The notes under the pieces are model-generated. The model was given only the letters and a program-made list of their open reading frames with translations, had not been told where the DNA came from and ran no database searches. This document shows positions 34,073 through 46,200 of a stretch of 64,000 bases of DNA, in pieces. A program made the translations under genes and the position numbers. The stretch comes from Sodiomyces alkalinus F11 (lineage: Eukaryota > Ascomycota > Sordariomycetes > Glomerellales > Plectosphaerellaceae). Each line of letters starts with the position of its first letter. The stretch's first letter is position 1. The stretch is taken from NCBI RefSeq assembly GCF_003711515.1, contig NW_021167084.1, positions 414,621 to 478,620 of the forward strand, given 5' to 3'.

Positions 34073-34697
34073 ATGTCGGATCGCGTTTAGAAGCGTAGCG
34101 CCCGAAAAAGATCCGAAAAAACCGCCCTTTCTGTATTCATTGATACTCGCGGTGTCGACGCAGATATGCCTTGCACCTTCTGTTTCCGGAACAACAAGGC
34201 TTGCCGTATGGTTAAAGAAGACTCTTCCCGCTGCGGAGAATACGTTCGTCGGGGCCGGACATACGACGGAGTCCTGGTGGCCTCTTCCCGTGGGTTCCTC
34301 CCTGTGGTTGTCCATCCTCCCCTGCTAACTTCCCGTTCTCCTAGTTACTCGTCTTCTTTCTTCCGAAAAACGTCTTAAGTCGGAGGAAACCAAAGCCGAA
34401 GAGGAGTTATTCGTCCTTCAGTAACAGCTCGCGACGGCAGTGAACCGTCTTACCCGTATCCGGAAGCTTCGCTAAAGGGTGGAGGAGAGGAGTACCGAAA
34501 CGTTCTAACGGGGTATAAAGGGCTTAGAAGAAGATAATCACTCGTCGCCTCGTCAGGCTAAACTATCCCGCGAAGAAGGTTCTATTATAGGGGACCTTTA
34601 GTCGATAGGTGTTTCTAGTGATATTAATTAGTCGGCCTTTAGTTTAGAGGATTTTCGTGATATTAGTCCTATTACTAGCGTGGCGTCTGGGTCCTGA
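34073..34697 (+). pseudogene. Antisense accessory frame of F: Zn2Cys6-like motif plus coiled coil
   Basis: Opposite in sense to gag-pol. From ATG 34073 (MSDRV, one TAG, KRSARKRSEK) the frame runs through 34,166-34,378 with CTFCFRNNKAC, nine residues, C, two residues, Y, six residues, Y, DG. The spacing C-X2-C-X6-C-X9-C-X2-Y-X6-Y equals the fungal Zn2Cys6 cluster if the two Tyr codons (TAC) derive from Cys (TGC) by RIP-type change. After a one-base shift near 34,370, a Glu/Lys/Arg-rich helical part (KSEETKAEEELFVLQ) continues to a TGA at 34695-34697. Intact length would be about 208 residues. Function unknown; DNA binding is inference. Confidence 0.72.
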
Positions 34698-37600
34698 TAG
34701 TGTTTTGTCGGTATTGCTTTAAGAGTTGCTTATAATTAATTAGGTTTTCTTCGGGCTCCTAGGTGTTATCGCCGTGGTTATAGTTTTTCCATTTTATAAA
34801 ATATTCGGTGCTATCTAGCGTTTCTTAGTGGTCGAGGATTCGTTCCGCTTTATACACGTCGCTAGTATCGACCACGATCGTGTCTTATATTATTTTTGCA
34901 TTTTTCGGTGCTGGTTCGAGTAGTGAAATATAGAAATTATTATGTATCCTTATTATCGGAGGTAGTGATAGAATATAGTTCGTATCTGACTTTTTCTCTA
35001 GGATTTTGAATAGTCCTAATTTTTTGAAATCCAATTTATCGCTTAGTCGTTGTGTTTTGATGTTTTTTCGGATAAGGTAAACGCGGTCCCCCCTCGAAAG
35101 GGTTAGTCCCTTAATCCTTGATTAATTTGCGTACCTGCTTATCCGTGTTCTGACTATCTCTAGGTCGGTTCGTAGTTCTTTATGTAATTTTTTCATGCTT
35201 TTAACTGTTTTTATCGCTCTTAGTGCGTCTAGTCCTTCTAAAGGTTTTCTAAATACTATCGGGGTATATCCGTAGTTTGCTTCGAACGGTATTTTCTTTA
35301 TTAACTCGTTTAACGAGCTGTTATATGCGAATTATGTAAGTGGCAGGTATTATACCTAATTGTCTTGTTCGTACCCTACGTAGTATCGTAGGTACTATTC
35401 TAGGACTTAATTTATGATTTCGGTTTATCCGTCCGTTATAGGGTGAAACGCTGTTGAATACTTGTGTTTCGTTCCTAGTTGACTTATGACTGCTTTCTAG
35501 AAGTTACTGGTAAAGAGCTTATCTCTGTCCGTGATGATTTTGTTCGGTGCGCCGTGATCCCTGATTAGGCGGTCGATAAAGATACTTACTAGTTTTTCTG
35601 CTATAGTGTTTTTAATATATAGGATATAAAGAGTGTATTTCGTGAATCGGTTAACGATCACGAATATACTATCGTAGGCGGTTCCTGTTACTGGATCTTT
35701 AGATACCGGAAACCCTATTATAAAGTCTATTATAATCGATTTCCATAGTCCGTCTACTACTAGTAGTGGCTTTAGTAGTCCGTAAGGTTTATATCGGCTG
35801 CTCTTTGCTTTCTAGCAAATATCGTAGTTATAAACGAAGTCCCTGACTCGTTCTTTAGTTCCTATATACCCGTATTATTATCGTAATCGGTAGTATATTT
35901 TATAAACTCCTTAGTGTCTATGTATCGGTAAGGCGTGTGCTTCTTTAAATATAACCTTAGTCGTCCGATTAATGCTGTTTACCTCTTTATCCTTCAGGGT
36001 AAGAGCTCTTCCTTCCTATTGGAGTATGGCTTGCGGTTTGGGTGATTCGTCAGGTGTTCCTAGTCGGCTGAGTGCGTCTACGCGACTGTTTTCGCTCCCT
36101 TTCACGTACTGAATATGGAAGTTGAATTCGGCTAGGAATTCCGCCTATCGGATCTGTCGTTTATTAAGAACCTTAGTAGTGGTGAATTACGCGAGGTTCT
36201 TATAGTCCGTGTAGACTTATACCGGGTGTCTTATTCCTGATAGATACGGTCTCTATTCCTTAAAGGCTTCGATAATAGCTATTAGCTTTTTATCGTGGAT
36301 TTAATAGTTGAGTTCTGGTCCGCTTAGTTTCTTGGATATAAAGGCTACAGGATATAGTCTTCCTTCTGCGTCGCGCTATCCGAGTTATGCTCCTAGAGCC
36401 TAGTCGGATACGTCTGTTTCGAGTTCGTATTCTTTATCGGGGTCTGGCATTGCTAAGATAGGTTTGCTAGTGACCCTTCCTTTAAGAGCTTAGAATGCTT
36501 CCTCTATTCTTTTATTCTATTCGAAGTCGAGTCCTTTTTTTATTACTTTAGTTAAGGGGATAGTAATCTTACTATAGTCCTTGATAAATCGTCGATAGTA
36601 GTTTACGAGTCCGAGAAAGGACTAAATATCGCGAACGTTCTAGGGTCGTGGCTATTTAGAGACGTATTAGACTTTCGCCTTATCTATATAGATCTTATTA
36701 GGTCGTATCGTATAGCCTAAAAAATTAACTTCTTACGTGTGGAACTGAACTTTTTCTGGTTCGACTAATAGGTCGGCGTCTTGTAGGAGTTGTAGGATCG
36801 TGTGAACGTGTTGTCGGTGTTCTTCGAGTGTCTTGGAGAAGATTAGGATATTATCCAGGTACACCATAACAAAGTGGTCTAGATATTTCCTTAGGACGTC
36901 GTTAATAAGTGTTTAGAATAATACCGGCGTATTTATTAACCTAAAAGGCATAATAAGGTATTCGAAATAACCTCGCTTCGTCCGAAACGCTATCTTCCAC
37001 TCTTCTCCTTCCTTAATCCTGATTAAGTTATAGGCTCCTTTTAAGTCGAGTGCCGTAAACTATTATACTCTAACCAGCTAATCCCGTATTTCTAAGATAA
37101 GAGGTAGCGGATAGCGGTTCTTAATAGTTATATTATTAAGTTATCGATAGTCGATATATAGTCGTAGTTTGCTATTCTTCTTTAGCATAAACAGGATCGG
37201 GTATCCTACTAGTGATTATAATACTCGGATATAGCCTTTTACTAGTATCTCTTCGAGGTATTCTTCTAAGGCATCTAACTCCTTCTGGTTTAGCCCGTAA
37301 ATTAGGAAGAATTTCGGGTATACCCCTTCCTTAAGGGGTATCTCGTGATCGTAGTGTCGATGTTTTGGTAATCCGGTCTCCAGGTTTTCGGTAAATAGCT
37401 TTTTGTATTTGCGGTACTCTGGTAATACCTTGGCGAGTCTATCGTGGTCGCCTTCCGTGAGTCCTTTCTCTACTTAGACGATCTGGTAGATTCCTTTGAT
37501 AATGTTTGTTGCGCGTCGGTTGTCGTGTCGTCGCTGCTATCTCGAAGTCTTTCGTACTTCCTTCGCCCGGGTCCCTGACTCCTGGCGGCTATCTGAGTCT

Positions 37601-39992
37601 CCTTAAGGCTCCTTCGTCGGCAAGTCTTCCTGCTATTTTCGACGGATATCGGGATCGGGTAAGGTTTCCTTTATAGTCTTCTACTTACTCTCTAATCTCC
37701 ACCAGAGCTAGCCAAGCTTCTAGTCTATATCGGGATTCTATTCGTTAAACTATAGTTCGCTAAGGATAACGTCCTTATAACCTATATCGTATATATTAAA
37801 CTTTATTATTCTAGTCTTATTCTAGATTTTAACCTAAAGGTGTATAGTCTCCTAGTTAATAATAACTTCTTCGTGGGACTAGTTCTTCCCCGTATATAGA
37901 GTAACCTTATACTCCTCTCCTGGGTGTTTCCTGACCTATAGTATAGAGAACTTTCTCACGGCTACTAGTAAGATAAAGTTTCCTGCTACGCCTATATCTA
38001 ATAGTGCGCTAGTCTCGTATTCGCCGAGTCGTATCCTAATATAGCAGTGCCCTATACTACTACGCGTTATAGAGTATATCTATCGAGTGCCTCTTATATA
38101 CTCCTTACGATAGTATACTCCTAGTTTTTTGCCCGTTTAGCCCGATATTCGTGGGATGCTTCCTTATCCACGAATCCATACCGGATTAAGAGTTACTCTA
38201 CCCGTTATAGGCGCTTATCGAGGGTCCAAAAGCGTGACTCCTAAGCTTCTTAGTCTTGTCTTGGTTGCCGGGTTTTCCCTTACTATCCCTCGCTGGTAGC
38301 CGTAGACGTCCTATAGTAGGCTTTATCGAGGTTAAGTCTAGCGAAACGGACTTAGTGGGTTTGTCTAAGGGGTTCCTCCGTAAGCTAGTTAAGGATCCGT
38401 AGTTGAATAGCTTCCTCCTCGGCTAGGTCGTTTATTTCTAGGTATTAGTACTGAAAGTCCGTGTTGTTACCCTCGGATTCCGTTTCCTAATCTTGTCTTT
38501 CGGCGACCTCCTCTTTTCGCTTTTCTATGATCTCTAAGATCTGCTTTTGCCTCTTAGCTTCTTCTTCCGTCCATCCGTATTTTTGGAGGACTTCGGTAAT
38601 GGTTTGTGAAGCTGGTTCATCCTTATCCCAGTCATGGGTCTTAAGGCCATAGTCGTTATCGTACTCGTTACTAGATACCATAGCGAGTGTCTTCTAGGGT
38701 CTCTTGGGGTAGTACCCAGCTCCGTCTTTCCCTAATTAGTGTGCTAGATAATAGTTATCGTAGCAGGTTATCTAATAGAGGTTAACGTGTGGTATTTCGT
38801 CCCTATGAATTTCCAGGTATCTAATAGCGTTAATTTCCTTCTAGGGTCTTTCTTTCCTAATCGTATTTGCTTATCGTTACGGTCGTTCTTTTTTAGGCTT
38901 ATAGCAGTCGCGTGCGTAGTGACCTGGCTTATTATAGTTATAGCACTTAACTCTTATTATATCCCTTTTACCCTGTTTATCGTTCTATCGGTTAATATTA
39001 TTAAGTTCTATGGGTCTACTATAGTACCTATATAAGGTGTTTCCGAACTAGCGTGGGTATAGTTATCTCTTTCCCGAATTAGCCGTGTAGAACGGAACGC
39101 TCGTTTAATACTTCTTTTAGCGGCGTTGTTTATAGTTCCGGTTATCGATACGAATTACTATTACGGTGTATTCGCTAAATATCTTAGGTCGGTCTAATCG
39201 GTATAGTTCGTCCTTTACTTCTTCCTTAAGTCCTTAGTAGTACCGATCTATAAGGGGCTTATCCGGGTAGCTAAGCTTCGACGAGATTTATTAGAATCTC
39301 GTAGTATAGTCTGTAGCTGACTTAGTCTGATATAGCTGGCTTAGCCGTTCGGCCGCGACTCGTTCCTTATCGGGCTGTCCGAAGATAGCGTTAAGTCTTT
39401 CGATAAACACGTCGAAGTTCTCGAAGATTGCCGTGGTCCTAGGCTTCCTTAGGATCTCTATTCCTATATTCTCTAGGTAGTCCCTATAGATAGATTCGAA
39501 CTATTCGTGCGCGTCTCCCGTAAGGAGTGCCGTGGTATAGAGTACCTTGGTTTTTTCCGTACGGATACTATCCTGGTAGAATAGGAGATAGCCTCTAAGC
39601 TAGGTAATAAAGCTCTAAAGCTACCCTCGAGTTCCGTCGTACTTAGGGGGTGTAGGGTACCTGTACTTGGCCCCGATTCCAGGATAGTTTAGCTAAGCTC
39701 TTAGGGTCGTATTCTCTCCCTGAAGCTGAGTGATTATATCGCGAATCTGCTGAAGGTCGTTACTTCCTCCAGTGGTAGTGGTAGGCGTCGCAGTGCTCGC
39801 AGCGTGCGTGGTACGGTTATTATTCGACATATTAGAAAAGTGGTTATTAGCTACTTCGTCGTCTTATTAAGGTTATTCTGGTCCTTCCTCTTCGTCGGAG
39901 GAACTGGATTCTTCAGACGATGATTCTTCTTCAGATAAAGTGACTTCTTCTTCCTGATACGAAGTAGCTTCTATTTCGGGCGTACTGCTCAT
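34675..39992 (-). pseudogene. Gag-pol of chromovirus F, RIP-degraded
   Basis: Read on the minus strand from ATG 39992 (MSSTPEIEATSYQEEE), only 40 bp inside the 5' LTR. In order: capsid region (39.7-39.1 kb, PPKYDGTRG, YRDYLENIGIEIL); CCHC knuckle KCYNYNKPGHYARDC near 38,890-38,945 with the second Cys now Tyr; a stop-free Glu-rich run (38,487-38,681); protease ALLDIGVAGNFI near 37,970-38,020; RT with YLDNILIFSK near 36,840-36,880 (DD changed to DN); RNase H; integrase (IDFIIGFPVSKD near 35,720); C-terminal chromodomain EYFIKWKNYNHGDNT.EPEENL (34,730-34,815). Stops are mainly TAG at former Trp/Gln codons. The terminal TAG is at 34675-34677. Confidence 0.88.
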
Positions 39993-40032
39993 TAGCTATC
40001 AAGGTCAGCTTACCGAACAGGATCGATCAAAA

Positions 40033-40584
40033 TATTACAACGGCTTCCGGTCCTCTATAGTATAGCGGACGATAAGGGACTAGCGTCGAGGTTTTAGTTT
40101 AAAGTAAGAAGAGGATGTTAACTAAAGAGCAGTAACTAGCGTTCATAGTGTCTGGTCGTAGTTACGTCGTAAAGACTAAGCGTCTTCTTTATAAGGTAGA
40201 GTTAAGCGTAGACTAATAATCTAGGTGAAGACTTAGATTAATCGATGTCTTATTCTCTAATAGAAGCAAGACCTAGGATACTCTAGTATATATAGTGATA
40301 GAGTTGAAATAAGGGCCGTCTCCCGTCTTTCTGGATCGTAGGGAGCGTTGGACAGTCCCTGCTCCAGACGCTCCATCGCCCTCGAACCGTGGGAGCGTGG
40401 GAGCGTCTCCTTTTCCCTCGCTCTACCGCTCCACCGCGGTTTCGAGGTCACGTGCGCTGCCACGTGACCTAGTGTTTTCTGAGTCATCCTCCCCTTCCTG
40501 ACTTTATGGGGTTTCACTCAAGTATTTATGTGCTAGGTGCCTCTTCCGGGGTGTCGCGCATATTAGGTCCGTCCGGCCGTAACA
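40033..40584 (-). repeat. Right LTR of F (5' LTR)
   Basis: 552 bp, from TATTACAACGG (mutated TGTTAC) to GGCCGTAACA, followed by GTCTT. The minus-strand sequence just inside it, TTTTGATCGATCCTGTTCGG, is where the primer-binding site should lie; I cannot match it to a tRNA 3' end. Confidence 0.95.
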
Positions 40585-43155
40585 GTCTTATCTTTATTAA
40601 AGATTATATATTTTATTATAATAATATCCGCCAGATATAGTAGCTATACGCGGAAGCTATTCGACGAATAGTATCTAACGTAATACCCGATCTATACCTT
40701 CGGTTCTAGCCTCTATAGGCGGTTTCTTTTAGCTTAGGCATCGCGCGTTTTTATAAGACTTTATAGCCGTATACTTATAGGTGCGTAAGGTTAGGTTAAT
40801 AGCCGCGTAGGCCTTCGTATAGTGTCTTCTAGTCGTTAGTATATCGTGAGGGTCTATTATATAGATATATAGGAGTTTTAAAGATCTTAGGCTAAATAGA
40901 TATAGATAGATTAGTATTAATCCTTATAGCCCTCGCCATTCTCTTAACGATACCTTTAATCCGTTCTACGATACCGTTCTAATCCTATCAATATAGTGCC
41001 GATAGCTAGCCTTCTACCCCCTTAGTAGCAAGGAAAGTAACGACTTCTGGGTACTAAAATATCTTAGAATCGGCCCGTAGGATATATAGCCTAATATTGA
41101 ATTAGGTCTTAAGCAGAGTAAAAACGTCTTTTAACATATAAAGAATAGAGCCTTAGTCTTTTTTTTACAGGTAGTAATCCTATATACAACCTGTGTATAC
41201 ATCTATAACGAATATAATAGACTTGTATAGGCCACCTAGCGATTCCGACTCTTCTAGATCGTGAAAATGAATAACGAGGGCCTCTCCGGGCTTTAACGGG
41301 TAAAAGGATAGTATCCGCCGGACCTATATAGGTATTTACGATTACGTATATGCGTTATAGTCGGCGGTAAACGGTCCCTTTATTCTTACCCCCTAAGTGG
41401 TATCGACGATCTTTACGAGGGCGTCGGTACTATAATAGCCAAGGCGTTTATACTACCGTTATGCTATAGTCTTTTACGATTACCGCAGTTATCGTGATCT
41501 TCTATACGGGTTATCGCGGGGGTGCCGAGCCGAAACCATAAATGCGGTGGCCGTGGCTGCCGCGCGCTCGATTATATACTGTCCGTGGATATCTAGTTGC
41601 TTATAGATAGGCCGGTTATCGGCAGAACTAATAATAGTATTATTTATAGTAACCTAGCAGTAGCCTTATAGGCGTAGCTAGCGTTCCGAGACTATATTAA
41701 TAACAAAGTCCTTATAGTATACGACGTTATAGAGGCGTAGTAGCCTCCTTATACCCGATAAGGATTATATACGTAGCTTAATGTCTCCGTATCCGAGGAT
41801 AAAAGCCTTATAGGTACCAACCTAAAGTGACGATAGTTTATTAGTAGGCGGTCTAATGGCCGTGAAGCGGTCTTGATTAGTAAAGATATAGATTAACGAT
41901 CCTGAGTTAAGGATCGCGTAGTATAATAGTGCTTTAGCTTAGTTATTAAAGAAGGATACCCCCTATTATAATCTTAATCGTGTCGTCGTATAAGGGCGTG
42001 CCACCCCCTTCTTAGGAGGGGTGGACGCCTAGTTATCCCGTCGCGGTAACGGACAGGTCTTTTAAAACTATAGTTACGGCCGGCTTAGTAACCCGCTAAC
42101 TTTATAGTATAATAGTTATAATAGGCGTAGTATTATAGAGTTAATCTTTCTGGACTTCCTCTATCTTACTAGCGGTGCCTCCTACAGCTTCCCGCCTCTT
42201 CTATATCGCGGTATCTACGCGGCTTTTAAAACTATAGTTACGTATCTTCTTTTCTATAACCTTCGTAGTATTTTTATAGCCACGCTAGCTATAAAGGCGT
42301 ATATCTAGCCTTACGTACTAATAGGCGGCGTGGTATAGGTATTCTTATGTATCTTATAAGGCCTACTTATCGCGGGAGGGATATTCTTTACGGACGTATC
42401 GCTACGAGGGCGCTTTTTATTATCTTTACTACTAGTAATAGTGGTATCCTTAGTATCGAGGAGGTTTCTAAGGGTATTAAAGATGCCTCTCCTAACTCTA
42501 GGCTTTATAGCGGCGGATTATAGGCTCTTTATATTACTAAGAACCGCCCCTAGAGCCTTTACGAAGTCGTTAATCGTTAGCTCGTTTTTCGTAATCTTAT
42601 CGTAGTTATTTACTAGGTAGTTATTACTCTATTCCTAGGCCATAGGTCTAATAGCTCTTACCGCGTCCTTCGTCTAATAGTCCGCGCTTAATATTTTTTA
42701 AACGCCTAGATATGTATAGTATATTATCGCTATTTTCTGCTTTATAACCCACCCGTCTATATCCTTAAGTATAGCCTTTATAAGCGTAGTATAATATTAA
42801 TATGGAATTAGGGCTTCCTTACTGAGGCTTATAGGGGTCGGTCCGATATACGCGTGGAGGAGAGTAATCTAGGCTCGTAGGTTATTTACGGTATCGTCCT
42901 ATAGCTAGGCGAGGAGGTTATATAACGTGGTATAGATAGTCCCCTTAATATACGAGCGTATTTTGTTAAATTCCTTCTACTACTCGTTATAGTCTGCTTT
43001 TTCCTCGCGGTATATGCGGCGATCTTATAGGTAGCGTGTACGCCCCTTTTTAAAGAGGTCGTTAATAAACGTGGGCGTCCTTATTATACCCGCGTAGATG
43101 CGGCTTTGGTGTGGTATTGGCAGCCGGTTGTATGACCCCCCCCCCTTTTTTTTAA
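40585..43155 (-). mobile_element. Copia-type element E, part 2: gag to integrase
   Basis: Continuation of E on the other side of F; the GTCTT copy at 40585-40589 marks the junction. Minus-strand reading from about 43,115 gives a gag-like start (TAAYREEKAD, KEFNKIRSYIKGTIYTTLYNLL near 42,880-43,000), as in Copia gag. The following 2 kb should hold protease and integrase, but motifs are too mutated for me to place exactly. An A/G run (C13/T9 on the plus strand, about 43,133-43,154) lies at the 5' edge. The right LTR is not delimited. Confidence 0.65.
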
Positions 43156-43220
43156 GGCCGCTGGATCTACTACCTATATGTATATTAATGATAGGCTCAG
43201 GATATCCCTATCGAGGGATT

Positions 43221-43290
43221 ATTATTCAATTATTATCCTCTTTTATAATTACTTATTCAATTATTATCCTCTTTTATAATTACTTATTCC
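43221..43290 (+). repeat. 31-bp tandem duplication
   Basis: Two head-to-tail copies of a 31-bp unit containing CAATTATTATCCTCTTTTAT, starting near 43,221 and 43,252. It is in the presumed left LTR or leader of element D. Confidence 0.85.
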
Positions 43291-43299
43291 ACGTTTAAA

Positions 43300-46200
43300 G
43301 TATCTTTCTAGTTTAACTTACGTTGCCCTGATTAGAGCAGTAACCACCGATCTACTTCTTCGCTAAAGGTTATAGCGGTATTAGTTATATTTTGGTTATA
43401 TATCGTGGTTTAGCTGGACTAATCTTTTTATCTGATCTTTGTCTTAACGATCTAGTGCCACTACAGCTTTATATAGTTATAATATAGTGCTCGGAGGCGG
43501 ATTTATTCGGCATCCCTAAAGTATTCTAACCCTAATTAGAGTAATAAAGGCGCTCTAGGGAGGTTCCGGCCCTTCTCAACGGATTATTAGTTAACGACCC
43601 CTAAAGAATATAAAGATAACAACCGAGGAAGGATTTAACGCTTTAAGACTAAGGGGAGATTTACCCTAATAGATTTAAAAAAAGAAACGACTATATAGGT
43701 AACATAGGAAGTACCTTTAGCACTTTTAATTATAAGACCCGCCGCCGCGGGGATAGTAACTATAGAAATGGAAGAAACCGATTAGAATATAATAGAGTTA
43801 GATTCCGGATATAGAATAGACTTAATAGGAGGCTTATAACCCCTACTACTAATTAAAATAGACTTTTACGCGATAGCGAAGAAAAGATAAGACCGCCAAG
43901 AGTAGCTTACCCGGATTAGGGTAATAAACCCTTAGTAACCTAAAGAAAATACTAATACCGGGCGTGGAAGCGAAATCACGATACCTTATAAGAGGACCCG
44001 ATAGTCTAATAGATAAGACCTTTACGGACCCCGTAAGTAAGTTATAATACTTCTTTATATGACTTAGCGTATAATATTACTAATATTAATATCCGTGAGT
44101 ATAGCCCCTTTACTAATAGGCAATCTCCTAATCGTGGGGGGCCTCTTCCTTTAAGGTGAGTTAGAAAAGCTTAACCCCGAAGATAAGTATTATAGAGTAA
44201 GACCTAGAACCGCCCTTTTATTAAAGACTTTATTATTCTTATTAAGATAAGATAATATAGATAATAATCTAGCTAGTATCTAGAATACCTATAGGATCTT
44301 CTTACTAGATAATTACTTCGAAGAACCCTTCCCTAAATACCCTAAACGCCCTAACCCTATTATTATTATTCGCTTACCCCCTCGTATTTACACCTAAAAT
44401 ACTATATATACTTAGACTTAGTATCGCGAGCCTACCCCTATTATCGTCGTTAGCGACTCCGATAATAAGACTCCCTCGCCGACTATTCCCCTTATTCTTA
44501 CGCCCGTTACTTCTACTACCCCTGATTAGGGGAACCACGATATCGGGGCTACGGCCTTACCTCCGCCCGCTCCTAGGCCGATTACTATATCTACCGCGGC
44601 TCCGACTACTATTTCGATAACTACCCCTGGATCTGCCCCTGCCTATAGATCGATTATTACCTTTATTACCTAGCCCGCTTCGAATACTCCTACTCCTACT
44701 ACCCCTAAGTGCTAATAACCCCTTACTATCACTAAAGACCTAATTAAGCTATTATAGGCGCTGATAAGCCGTGACCGAGAGTGTATTATCGCCGAGGTCG
44801 TTAAAGTATTACCCCCTGCTATTACTATATTAAGAGTACCACTAAATCCCCACGCTACTAGAGCTCCCCGCTTTAGTAGTAAGTCCCTCTTTATATTTCT
44901 TTAGTAGTACGATAACTATACTAAGCTTAACCGCCTTAGTAAAGCCGATAAGATTACCTACGTTAACCTATATACGGATATAGCTATTTATCCCGCTATC
45001 GAACGCTTAGTTAGAGAGGTTTAAGCCGCTAAGGGTCGTTAGTCTAATTTAGTTAAGAAGCTCGTTAAAGAGTACTCTTATCTAGATCCTAACTACTAAC
45101 TTAACTTCTCTTACGAGGTTTATTATCTTCGGGTAACATATACGACGTATAAGGTTAATAGCGTTTATTAGGTTAGGGACTTACTATAGTAAATCATTAT
45201 CTAGAAGGCTAAGGCCGAGCGGGTTTAAGGCATTTTTATCGAGGACTCTAAGCTCTACGGTATCGTCCTTACTATTCTGTATAGGGATATTAATATATTT
45301 ATCGTTAATAAGCTTAAGATCCGAGGCACTGACTTAAGAAAGATAGTTAAGAGTTATAGGCTGCGTTCAGAACTACTATACGAGTAGTTTACGGATATCT
45401 AGAAAGCGGAGAGTAAGCCTATAAATAGGGACGCTATACTAGGTATAGCTAAGTCTAAATAGCTTAATAATACCGCTTTTTAGCCTACGATCTTAAGGCG
45501 GCCTATTATAGTCTAGGAGTCTATAGCCTCTTAATCGAATATAGATAAGCTCGCCTACCTCCTCGAGAAGTATACTATTTCCTTTATTTATAATAGAGCT
45601 AAAGGCGTTAGGGGCACTACCGCCTAAGTACTCGCCCTGTTTAAAAGGATAGGCATAGAAAAGGTCTAAGCCCTCCTCGCTATAAAGTCTAATCTAAAGA
45701 ACGCCTTTTATACTGTCCTTAAGCACGCCCCTTAGCCCATAATAACTACTTTAGTGTATTTCGCCGCCCCTAATTAGGCTAACGGTGCCGTTTACTAGCC
45801 TAATAACGCCTAGTATACCGAGGAGATTTACTATAGAGGACCCCGCCCTGGATATAATAACCGATATAACGATAACCGCCCGACCTAGTAACACGATAAC
45901 CGCCTAGGATAGTAGCGAGGAGCTTAGAATAACGGCTAGCCTCCGCTAGCTTATTACTATTACTACGGTTAAAAGGGGTATCGGAGAGATAGCTACCTTA
46001 TCTTAATCCACGATAGCGCCTATAACCTGGTTAAGTAGTAGTTCTCTAAGTATTTAGTTATGGATTAGAACGGTACCTAGGTAGCTTACCTATAGAGCGA
46101 GTTATAAGTTAATAAGTACTGGCTATACCGACATCTTATACTGTATTAGCTGGCTATTAAGCTCTATAGCTGATTTAAGGAGCTTATAGACCTTTATATT

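Larger units (their letters stand above)
33413..40584 (-). mobile_element. Full-length chromovirus F (Ty3/Gypsy), TSD GTCTT
   Basis: 7,172 bp with two 552-bp LTRs and GTCTT at 33408-33412 and 40585-40589. LTR ends are TGTTAC..GTAACA. By hand alignment the LTRs differ at about 29 sites, all transitions in CA/TG context, with no indel. A polypurine tract on the minus strand (plus-strand TTACCTCCCCCCTCCT, 33965-33980) abuts the left LTR, so the element runs leftward with its 5' LTR at the right. Gag starts at 39992 and pol ends at 34675 with a chromodomain. A plus-strand accessory frame occupies 34073-34697. It is inserted in Copia element E and is clearly less RIP-mutated than its host. Confidence 0.95.

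Noticed and set aside
34058..34315. Minus-strand frame opposite the Zn2Cys6-like frame
   Set aside because: The plus-strand frame has the structured Cys pattern and a continuation to a stop; the minus frame lies after the end of pol and has no recognisable feature.
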